From: Neospora caninum Liverpool
Lineage: Eukaryota > Apicomplexa > Conoidasida > Eucoccidiorida > Sarcocystidae
Reading direction: 5' to 3'
Length of the DNA stretch: 64,000 nt
Assembly (NCBI RefSeq): GCF_000208865.1
Contig: NC_018398.1
Coordinates: forward strand, 5,480,710-5,544,709
Shown piece by piece: positions 22,801 to 33,222 of the stretch. A program made the translations under genes and the position numbers. Below the pieces are notes generated by a model. That model did not search any database, had not been told where the DNA came from, and saw only the letters and a program-made list of their open reading frames with translations. Position 1 is the stretch's first letter; the number at the start of each line of letters is the position of its first letter.

Positions 22801-23673
22801 CCGGAAGCACAAGATAGATGGCAAGGCGCCTCCGAGCTTTTCATGGAGGAAGTCCAGATGTGAAGCATCGTCTAGGTTGATGATTGCGCCTAAGTCTCGC
22901 GCTTTCAGAAATTCTTCGAGAGGCGTATCGTTGGAAGTGAAGAAGATGCGTTCTCCTCTGAATCCCGCAGCCTCCGCGAGCAACAGCTCTGCCAAGCTGC
23001 TGCAGTCCGCACCTAGGCCCTCTTCTCTGAGAATCTCGAGAATCGCCGGAGTCGGAGTCGCCTTGACAGCAAAGTAGTTCGTGAAGGCACCGCTGGGAGA
23101 GGCGGCGCGCACACCAAGCCGGTTCTCGAGTGCCTCGCGAGGAGAGCGAGGTACATTCTCCAGAGCAGACTGAGACGTTGAAAAGGGCTCGGACGCCCAG
23201 GAAAAAGCGGCGAGAAGACGCCGGCAGTTCTCGCGAATGCGAGCTTCATCATATAGGTAAAACGGCGTCTGGTGAAGTGTTGCCTGTTGCCGAAAAAAGC
23301 TAGCCATAGGCGAGAAGTTCGATGTGTTTCGATTGGGAGAAACGTCTGGAGAGCAGGCCGAAGATGGATTTAGGGATGCAAACTCTGACTCCGGAAGATC
23401 GGAAGACGACGGACTGTCGGTATCGGCAATAAGCAACTCCCGAGTTTTCGGCAGAGGCAAAAGCGAAGGCAAGCGTAGGTCAGGTAAAGACAAAACATCT
23501 GCCTCTGCCGACGAGAAATGACGTGACGGAGCGGAAGAACGCCCGAGGGCTTCACACCCGCTGCCAAGACCCGAATGGAGATGCAGAACTGGCGGCAGGC
23601 AAGTTGCCGGGGAGCCTTGGCAAGGAAAAGACGCTGTTACTCCTTTATCTGCTACCGCTCCCGTATGTGCCAT
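19856..23673 (-). CDS. lysA: Diaminopimelate decarboxylase, bacterial-type, PLP-dependent
   Basis: Catalyses decarboxylation of meso-diaminopimelate to L-lysine. Exons on the minus strand: 23673-22802, 22201-21708, 21198-21017, 20655-20516, and a last exon from 20225; all joins keep phase. Residues 1-150 are low complexity and may target or regulate the protein. The alanine-racemase-like barrel starts at TPFYLYD. The PLP lysine is in NYFAVKA (about K204). Next come RFNPS, GGGFGVPY, ENGR where EPGR is usual (about residue 430), DACMAHLMRPGMYGAYHH, and the C-terminal motif GGLCENND (about C521) with DVGAHGHSM...YNGRLR. These last motifs match the subgroup of LysA seen in Bacteroidetes and Firmicutes, which suggests bacterial ancestry. 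Normal enzymes end soon after the FATI motif near residue 595. Here the frame stays open to 19856 (685 residues) and ends in a hydrophobic helix plus a basic tail, so either the protein has a membrane tail or an unseen intron removes it. An upstream hydrophobic frame reaching 23787 lacks an ATG before 23673. Confidence 0.85.
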
Positions 23674-26600
23674 GGTTGAGAGAATAGGAAGTGGCAGCGG
23701 GACAAACACGAAAATGAGGGCAAGAAGAAAAAAGGAGTGCAAGTGAAAAATTGAACAGGCAAGGTGAAGGGGGAACGATGTGACCACCCAACCCTGACAA
23801 CTGCGAGGACGAGGAAAGCGAAGAGACGGACACGACGAGGTGAAGAAGAGTTTGAGCCGAGAAAAAACAGCTGGGCGACGACATTAAACGAACACGTTTT
23901 ACGTGGAGGGACAGAATCGATCTGGATAAGGAGAGAATGAACTGAAAGATTCTGTTCGTCGCATCAAGTCTAACGAGAACAGGTCGATGGATGCGGGATG
24001 AAACGACAAGTCATCACAACGACATGTAGAATGGTGAGACACGTGGAGAGAAGAAGTGTGAAGGACAGGCTATCAGGGGTAACCTGATTCGCGGCTGGCA
24101 AACCAACGATTACAGAGTGTTTCCACCATCTGCTGCCCAAGTTTTCGAACGCAAAAACAAAATCCCGAAGCACAACGCCTCCTTTTAGTGCCTTGCCCCT
24201 CCAGGCATAAACCCCTGAATCATGATCTTAACTAGCTTTCTCTATCTCTTCCGGTTCCTCCTGTTTGATTTGTTGAGTCATAATAACGAGATGGAACAGG
24301 TCTACAGCGAATTTCTTTGGACATTAGAGAACGCGTCCACGAAATAGGACGCACGCAGAAGAGTCACCGTACATGGGCATCCGGTCGACTTTTCGGATCT
24401 TGCTTGGTTAACCTGAGAGACAGGCCGTAACAAGAAAGAGTCGATTGAGGTCAATTACAAGCGTTTGCCCTTGTCGATTCCTCGTGGTCGTAGCGTAGAA
24501 CGACGCTGCCTCTCGAAGACGGTATCGACAAAAAATGTGTTTCTTGTGGACGAGGAACAGCTAAGAAACCCTCGCTATTTTAAATCGCGCTCCATGTCGA
24601 GGACTGGGGCAGAAGCAAGCAGCCCTCGCGACGGAAAATGAATCCGATGAAGGAAATTAGAAACACAGTCAGTACCAACTGCGAGCAGGTTTCGCCCATG
24701 GCTCTGCCCCTGTTCTTGCAACCGCAGAGACACCAGAAAACCTACCGCCGAATGCAACTGTCTCCAGCGTGCTGGATCTAGCAGATTTTGTCTTGAAGAA
24801 GGTAATCACACCTTAGCTACAATATGGGCTCTAGAGAAGTTTTACGGAATCAATGTCGAAGAAGGAGTTGTGGGTCCCTCTTTTTCGTTACCGAAAGTTG
24901 GTTTTTGGCCGTCTCGAGATAGTTGAGCGAGACAACGCCCTACCGTCTCCGAGGCGGCCTCACACCGCATGCGTGCGGGCGATTGCCGTCGTTGCGGCCA
25001 ACAACAATGTGCGTCTCTTCCGGGTACGTTACCAGCGGCACACTGTGGCCTAAGGCCCCTGACTCCACAACATAACGGTAAAACATCTGTCTTCTCTGTC
25101 CACCCAGCAGCGCAGTCCAGCGACTTGAGGCACTGGTGACCCTCGTGGGATGAGCACCAAGTTTCAGACCAAACGGGAACAACCGCCTGTGTATGGTCGT
25201 GGCGGGACCATCCCTTGCAGCGCGTCAAGGACCGAGCACACTACAGTAAACGCACGCTCTCGACTTCGGTGACTAAGGGTAGTAGGGCACAACCACATCT
25301 GGTGCAATCTGAAAGCGTTTACAACGCACCTTGGAACGGCAGCTGAGTGCTCGATGACGCGTTTTACAGCAACCGGAAAGACACGGCAGTATAGCTTGTC
25401 CACTGTCCAATTCTCACCCGTTTGACTGTTTGCAGTAAGTGCCTATTTCAGTGGTAATTCAGGTTCTTGATCGTTCCAGCAGCCACATGCGATGATGTGA
25501 GCGAGACGAACTTTCCCGATCAACCAAAAGGACCGAATCAGGATACAGAGATGTTTGTCCAGCTATAACGTTATAGCCTCTCAGACTGCGAAATCCACGG
25601 GATCCAGAAGGCGAGACGAAGTCCGCGTATTGTGGAAAAAACCAACATCGTGCTCGGCAGAGAACGCAACAGCGATGTCGTCAACAGATTCTTTGATTTT
25701 CATTTTTTTCGTGAAGCCAGGAACAAACTGATCGGAACAGTCGTCCGTTCAACGCTCGACTGCAGAAGACTGGGTGCCTGAGACAACTGTCCACTAGTTT
25801 TTTTTTACTCTCTGAGCTAGAGCCTAGCCGTTTGGAAATATCCTAATTGTGTCTTTCGGTTCACGGAAACATAAGCGGTTCCGCTGTACAGATAGAAAGC
25901 TTTTAGCGACACGAAGCGTCACTGAGCACGCACTTCAGGCATTCAAGCTTCCTCGACGTCACAAAGGGCAGACAGTTTACTTTGTTGCGAAACCTTTTAT
26001 TCGTCAGAGTGACGACGGTGCTTCAGAAGACCCCGGAGCGGGGATTCCGTAGACGAGCACTAACCTATGGTGGTATTGTGGCCACAGGAACTGAGGATCG
26101 GCTTTTTTCTTCTATTTACAGAGTTGGGGGTCGTCACATGCTGAATCAACAACTTTCTGGTCCGCGCTACGAGCCTACCCCTCCGCAAGCTGAGGTCTGT
26201 CGGAGAGAGAAGTGGCGAAATCCGTGGAGTATAAGCAGTCCGTGCATTGAGCTTGCGGCATCTGTCCTAAATCACGCATCCCAAAAGAACGACATCTGCA
26301 TGGATAACCAGCACGTACCACAGGAACGCTCCCATTTGCTTACATCCGCAGGCTGCTTCAGTTCGTCCCTTGCCATCGCTCTAGAATGACATCAAAGCGG
26401 CATTTTTTGGTGCAGATAATTGTTGATGATCGGTTGGTGGTCAATTAGAAAGCCTACTCATTCAATGGCCGTCTGTGGACGATCGCGCTCGCGTCATACG
26501 TTTTTGTCCTCCGCACTTGGCGGGCGCCGGACGACCCTTGGTGGCAGATAAACAGAAGCTCTGTTTTTGTTCAAGTTCGTTTTTTGTCGTGTGCACTTTT

Positions 26601-27773
26601 CGGTGGATTCCCAACGTCTCCGGTGCCCAAGTCTTTGGCAAAGCAGGGGAACCGCCTTCGTCAAGACCATCTCTCCACGGCAAGGCGGCATTGTAGAGCG
26701 CAACCCTTCCTTGCTGGCTGTATTATCTGCAACCGCCGTTAGTCGTAGCTCCTGGGTAAATCTACTGTCCTCCCGTGTTAGCCCTGTCTCCGACCACAAA
26801 ATAGGCCTTCAGCGTCATGCAGATACCGACGGACAGAAGCAGTTTTGTGCTGGTGAAACTCCGTGTACACTTGCTGTGCTACTGCTAGCGCCTGAAAACC
26901 CCACTTCGGGCCCCGCGAGATTCGGCAAGGCCGGACGAACAACTTTGGTCTGACGCACTGGAGACTGCGCACGAAAACGAATGCTCGTGCAGAAGTCCTG
27001 GCGAGAGTCTGTGGCGTGTTTTTCCCGCGAGAGACGAGAGGCAATAAAGTTACGTTGTCGATTGTGGTAGGGATAAAAACATAACCCGTTGTCGAGTGGT
27101 GCATGCAAGTGCAGACAGCATGCTAGCCGTCGTTCACGCTCTTTGTCGGAGAAAGCGACAGAAGAAACGAGCAATTTGCAAATCGGTCCATTCCATAGGA
27201 ACATTGGGTTGGAATATGTCCCTCCCAGTGATTTACGACGGCGTTCGGTCCACGGACACTTTGACCAGCTTCTAGGAGCCGCACCGTTTCTCGTCGGGCT
27301 TCGCCGACACACATACCCATTCAACGCTGCCAACTTTCCGACACAGTGGATATTCGGTTGAAGAGGAAAAGACGCATTGTGGAACATAGTCCACCAGAAC
27401 TGTTACTCGCGAGCGTTCTGTCCACTCCTGCCGGTCGCCCAGTCGCGTTCCATGGCCCTGGGTACGTTTTTACGGTTGGGCGAGAGAGCATTCCACACGG
27501 CTCTCCCTCTCGTCAGCAGTGAACAGATATGTTCCAGGTGTTGCCGGTGAACAGAAAAGCGCGCTGCCATCTGGGACTTCCTGCCTAGAACGCGGCTCTG
27601 CAGTTGCCAGCGTGATCGCTCGACGCGAGGCACTGGGCCTCAGCCGGTGGCGTGGTCGGAGGTGGACGTACAGGCAGTCTTTCGTCTTCATTTCCCGTCT
27701 CTGATTCAGACCTCCCGTGAGTGTGAGACTCGAAGCGACCCGACCTTCAATTCTGTTTCTCGGCGGTCACACC
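23674..27773. other. Divergent intergenic region, about 4.1 kb
   Basis: This separates the decarboxylase (minus) from the WRAP53-like gene (plus). Frames are short and overlapping. The longest with an ATG, 27387-26815 on the minus strand (190 codons), has no domain, low-quality codon pattern and overlaps equally long shadows, so I do not call it. A TGCATGC motif sits at 27100-27106. Confidence 0.45.
27100..27106. promoter_or_regulatory. TGCATGC promoter-type motif upstream of the WRAP53-like gene
   Basis: The heptamer TGCATGC is a known over-represented promoter element in Toxoplasma and other apicomplexans, thought to bind AP2-domain factors. It lies about 670 bases before the ATG. Function here is inferred from motif and position only. 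Confidence 0.35.
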
Positions 27774-30700
27774 ATGGCGCTTTCTGTCTCCAATGCCGCT
27801 CCGTCTGGCACCCCGGACGCTGCTTCACGCGAAACGCCGTCCATGGGATCTCCACCGGCGGATGCTTTGGCGCACAATGTGGACAGTGCGGAAACGCATA
27901 CCATTCACCCCCCTGAGAAAGACCCACACACGGAAGCGGCAGTGGCGACGCACGTCGCCGTCCCGGTGGCGGAGCCCGAGGCCCGGCGCGGCGGGGCACG
28001 AGATCCCCCGGAGGAGAAGCCGCTTGGAGAGCGTTCTGCCTCTGAAGATGGAAAGGCGGACTGTTTTTCCACTGGGGTTGTGCAGGACCGTACGACGTGG
28101 CAGGCGGACTCGCCTCCCGTACGTGCCTGTCGTGCTGTGCAGTGGCCAAGTGACGCTGAAGAGAGGGAGTCAGGAAGGGACGGCGGCGACTGTACGCCTT
28201 CACAAGTCTCGCCCATGTCTCTATCTCGCCCTCGCTCTTTCTCGAAACCTTTCTCGCTCGTAGGGTTTGCGGAGGCTCCTTTCCGCGCACCCCTCGCTTC
28301 TTCAGACGAAGAAGATCCACCCCTGTCGGCGCCGCGGACATTCTCTCGCTGTGCGGCTGCCTCACCCGAGACTGTGGGGACGAACCGGCCAAGGGCACGT
28401 CTTGCTGTCAGCGCGGCCTCTCCTGCGGAGGCTGTCTCTTTCTCGGGAGAAGCGGAAAGACAGCATGCACAACGTAGATGGGGCAGACTGCCGCCTCGCA
28501 GCCGCACTCAGAGATCCAGGGAGAGGATCGGAGCACGAAGAACCGGGAACGAAAACTGCCTGAGAGGGGCAATCTGGAGCGTGGATGGAAGTGCGTTTTT
28601 GACCTGGAGCGAGGACGCAGTTGTCCGGCTGTTCGCGACGCCAGAAGAAGAAATGGCCGAAAAAACAGAGAGTAAGCATCGAAAACGCACCCGAGCAGAG
28701 GGGAAGAGCGGTGCGCGCCAGGCGACTCCGCGGTGTCGAGACAGCAGAGCAAAGAAGGCCGAGGCTTCCACTGCTGCGTCACTTTGTCTCCGAGGAATCC
28801 ACCTCGCCCCTTTCGGGCCTCTCGCTTCTGCCCCCCTTCGTTCGGTAGCCGCCAAAGTTTTTCGTGCGCAGTTTGAACACGTGCCGCATCACTTGGTCAA
28901 CTTGTCGACAGCTGAGGCGTGTCGCGGGTTTCCGGCCTTTTGTGCGACCGGCCTCCACCAGTTGGGCGGCTTGCGAGGGATGGCAATTTTCGACAGAAGC
29001 GGCTCTACAATGACGCTTGTTCTGTATCCTGCGCTGTCTGTAGGAACCCCATTTACTTTGGAGTCTTGGACGTGCGCAGACGAAGGAGAGTTGATTTTCG
29101 ATTGCAGCTGGTTCCCCCGCCTCGACTGGACACAGCCGCGGACCTACTCCTATGCCGTTACCAGTCGAGATCACCCTGTATGTACAGTGCGGGCCGCGAA
29201 CCTGAGAAACACGGATTTCCACGTCTTCTTCCGGCTCTGTTTTGAGCTGTCATCGATTCGTGTGAATCCGTGCTTCCAACACGGCGCAGATGGGCTCTAC
29301 GTTTCCTTGTGCCCAGGACACTATCGCCCACTTCGGATCTTTCCTTACGTTCTCCTTTGTGAAAACTGTGACTGAGTAGCTGCCTTCTTGAATGGACGCG
29401 ATTCGCAGATGAGAAGACTGCTTCCTTCTCTTCAGTCGCGTGCACAGTCGCCGTTCTTGGCCGGCGTGTGGCAAAAGACGCATTCGACCGTAGCTTCTCA
29501 CTGTCAGTCGCTGCCGATCTCGCGTTTCGCTGGTACCTCTATCTTTCCTCGTGCTTGCGGCCTGTCGGGGACCAAACAAGCGTGGATAGGGCGTGCCGTA
29601 GGCAGAGAGCTGTCTACCTCTTGCATCTTTCTGGTTTCCTTTGGTGGAAGCCTGCCTCTGTTCCACGGTGTGCGTTATCTGCCGTCTGTGATAGGGACCT
29701 TTCCGCTGCTTTGTCTTTGCTCCTCAGATCCACCTGTATAGCGGGATTGACTGTTCTCTGCTGGCTTCGTACTCCTGCTACAATCACCTCGACGAAGTTG
29801 CTCACGCCTATTCTCTCCTTTTTCATCCGACAAAACCGCGGCTTTTCGCCGGAGGAATCAGCGGCGTGCGCATCTTCGACCTCGAGAGACCGGGGCGGCA
29901 AGTGAAGGTACGCGGAACCGTCGGCGAAAGAAACGCGACTAAGAAACGGCCCAAAGGGCTAAGCAGGGGTTGGAAAGAGGCGCATCCGTCCACAGTCACA
30001 CAGAGCTAGGGGTGGCGAGAAGGGGGGACTCTGTAAAGACAGGAGAGGAGAAATAGCCACTGGCATGCCAGTGGATGTGCCCCGTGCAAACGTTTGTCAG
30101 TTGAGAGTCACGGGGGGATTGTCACACAAGGGAGCGAGTGCACCTGTCAGTAGACACTAAAGCAAGAACGTGTTTACACAAAACAGGGAGTGATTCCGCC
30201 AGAGTCTTCTAGAGTAGCCGAAAGCAATCGTTCACACTTGCGGAAGACGCCAGGAAATGTGTGACGGCATCCCTTGTCCCTTAGCTCTCTCGCTTTTGCA
30301 GGGATGCTGGAGGTTACTCTGTGTTTCCTTGTTTTCCCAGGACATACTGTTTGCAACCCGACGGGCGAAGCAAGGTCAAAAGGGAATCATTTCCTGCATG
30401 GATTTCAAGCAAGTGGGACCAGGCGCGAACCAGTTGTTTGCATGTGGTTCCTACAGTCCTTCTGTCTGTGTGTACACTGAAGAAGGCGGCGGTCGAAGAA
30501 GCGGCGTCCCGTACACGACTCCGACTCACTGTCTCCTTGACAAGGCTACCTCTTGGGGAGGCGTCACTCAGGTGCGTTGTAAATCCTTCCAAGTGAGTGT
30601 GCTTTACCAGCGTTTGCTCTAGCATCTACATTCCTGTGAATTTTTCTGGCGGTGTACGCGCCTCAGTTTTGCTCGAAAAGGACCGTGCTGCTGCGTAGCG

Positions 30701-32299
30701 CCACTCTTGGAAGGCGCTGGAGACTGCTGTCGTGTGAGACCTACAAGGTGCGTCCGTTTCTCGCGCCCTGATGTTCAGTTTCGTGCCCACTTCCGACACG
30801 CACTGCATTTGGTTTTCTTCAGATCCTGTTCATGCAGCACTCGACTTGGCATTCTCTCCGGAATCCGTTTTAAATCGTGCCTGGCGTCGTTTTTGTTTTT
30901 GTTTGTTGTCGCAGGTCAAATTCGTCGGGGAGCATCTGCTTGTCGCCGGCCACCGCCAAGACGGCACGATGCGGTGCTGGGACCTCCGAAGGCCGAGCTC
31001 GCCGCTGTCTCGGCTGGCGAGAGAAACAACGCAGAGCAGCCAGAAGTTCGCTTTCGACACGTGTTCTTTCACAGACGAAGACGAAGGAGAAATCACCGCC
31101 CTTGTCACAGGTAAGAGAGAACGGAGAGATCGCGAGGCAGTGGTGGGAGAGACACTGCAGAGGAGACGACAGGAGACTCCGGCAAGGCGACGCGGGAGAT
31201 GAGAGCGCAGATGTGCTTGCTTCGCCGTGTCGCCGGGATACAGAGAGTCTTGAAACTTTGTTTGCTGCGAGCTCAACTTTTCTAGGCCGGCGGCTACACG
31301 TGTTCAGCTTCTTTGCTGATCCGAGTCGCCTCGACCTGCGTACGCGTTTCTATGAGTCGCTCTGTTTTCGTGGCTGTGTGCATCTTTGGGTCTGACGCGA
31401 AATTTTACCGCACAGGTGACGAGCTCGGCCAGATTTCGTTTTTCAGTTTGTCATCTTGGAAATGCATCTACACACACGCCAACGATCACCGAGGCGGTCC
31501 CTCAAACCCTGCAGTCGTCGCCACAGCGTTTCACCCCAGGCGGGCGCTTTTACTCACCGCTGCTGGAAGCAGGTGAGAAGGCCAGCTGGGAAAGAATGCA
31601 AGAAAATTTACGGTTTCTAAAACGTCCCCCAGGGTGAAGTCTCCCCTCATTCTGCGCAGGCTGCACGACAGCCACTTCATAAAGCAAAGTGGTTCGTTCT
31701 ATGCGCCTGTTTCACGAGGTCAACTGCCGGTAACAGACCGTTTCTCTGGTTTCTTCCTGTGCTTTGTCGAAGATGTGTCACGAAAGACTCTTCCCCATAC
31801 CGACATCGTGCACCCCGGGATGATCCGTTTTTTTCAACCGCTCTTTCCATGGAAAGGACACCCGTGTAGTTCTGCTTATAAAACACATTCTTTCTCTTTA
31901 GGCCGATAGGGGCTTTTCGGCAGAAACGCCCGATGTCGCGGTTCAGCTTTTCCATCGGACTCCCGGTTTGTGTGGCTGCGTTTCGATTCGTACAGACGGT
32001 TCCACGATTTCACTGCGTCGACCTCCAGCAGTCCTTCGCTCTCGTCAGCCCCTTCAGATGTGTCGGACGATGAAACCAAAGAACTTCGTTGTGAAGACGC
32101 ACCACTAAGGGCATGTTCAGGAGAGGCGCCACAGGGCGACGACATGTACAAACCGCTCAGAGCTCACGGTTTCTCGGAAGAGGAGCCCGCACGCCACCAC
32201 CGGAAGAGAAGAAGAAAAGACAAGGATGAAAAAACGATGTGGACAGAAGCAGTTGATGACGGAGGATGCGCTGCGAGGATATGGCAATGGGGGGACTAG
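27774..32299 (+). CDS. WRAP53: WRAP53/TCAB1 (WDR79) homologue, WD-repeat RNP-localisation protein
   Basis: In animals and yeasts-like fungi this family binds CAB/UG-rich boxes of scaRNAs and telomerase RNA and moves them to Cajal bodies. Six exons, 27774-29177, 29728-29907, 30341-30571, 30915-31110, 31416-31572 and 31924-32299, all in phase, encode 847 residues. The ATG has a good context (CACACCATGG). About 300 N-terminal residues are low complexity. The WD core then follows the family closely: NCLRGAIWSVDGSAFLTWSED, IFDCSWFPR, SRDHP/IHLYSGID with YNHLDE, GGISGVRIFDLERPGRQ, GIISCMDF with LFACGSYSPSVCVY, LVAGHRQDGTMRCWDLRRP, and GQISFFSLSSWKC. It ends with an acidic-basic tail and IWQW, comparable to the LQLWWWGG-type ending of animal proteins. 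Exon joins fall inside conserved blocks, which confirms them. The gene converges on the next minus-strand gene. Confidence 0.88.
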
Positions 32300-33222
32300 G
32301 AAGGAGGCAGTTGAAGACAGAGGCCATCCACTGGTTTCGCCCAGACGTGATGTGCTGAGCTGAGTCTTGGCGTCCTTTGTGGGGCTTTTGAAGACCTTGC
32401 ACAGTGTCAAGGCGCTCCATTCTCTTCCCGTGCTTCTTTTTTTCAAGATCCGTGCCAATAAGTCGACCCCGACCGAAAAACCCGATTGTCAACTTCCGGT
32501 GTTGTGTGGCTAGATAAGGTGCACTTTGAGCGACGCGGAACGAATCTAAGCTACCTACTTCGGGTTCCGACCCACAGAAAAGAGGCCGTGTGGCGCTCGA
32601 GGCGACAGCTAACAGGCTGACCGAATCCCACGCGCACGCCCCAATTTGCAAAGGGGAACGTGATGCACCGTGTGCATCACGTGCAGGACTCGTGAGCGGC
32701 AGTCGCCTCGGCCTTTGGAACAGAAAACATCCTCGCTGTCTGGCCGGCGAAACGCAGAAGGAAAGGCCACGGTGGACAATGCCCGCAGTTAGCAGTCGAA
32801 CCGGCCCTCTCCTTAGGTTGCCCCGAGTCTGTCAATTCCAGAAGCAACGAACGGGGCTGCCTGCGAGGGGAGAGAGGCCAGGTGCCCGCATGTATACCGC
32901 ATTTGACGAGGCAAAAACAAAGTTGTGAAGGCTCCTTCCAGGCGAGTGGGCGGCAGTGGCAAGAGGCAACTCTAGAACCGCGCGCGTGTGTGGCACACGC
33001 GGGGTGACAAGCAAGATCGAGAGTTTCGATGCTCCAGCAGAAGCACGCTCCGCTAATCAGACAAAAATTTCGGTGAAACAAGGAAACGGAATGTGACCTG
33101 CCCTCGACAAGCCCGCCCTGTCGATGGTCTCGACGCAGTCGATGTTGGCGGACTCCGAATGGCCGACAAACACAAGAAACAGGGTACTTCACTTCATCTA
33201 AAAAACTGCTGTCTGTGGAACC
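32300..33222. other. Convergent intergenic region
   Basis: Lies between the stop of the WRAP53-like gene and the stop of the minus-strand membrane protein. No coding signal; two 3' UTRs expected. Confidence 0.5.

Noticed and set aside
23674..23787. Hydrophobic N-terminal extension of the decarboxylase
   Set aside because: The extended frame has no ATG before 23673; the Phe/Leu-rich stretch is read from pyrimidine-rich 5' UTR or intron sequence.
26815..27387. 190-codon minus ORF with ATG in the intergenic region before the WRAP53-like gene
   Set aside because: No domain, no targeting signal, overlaps plus-strand frames of equal quality, and lies in the probable promoter region.
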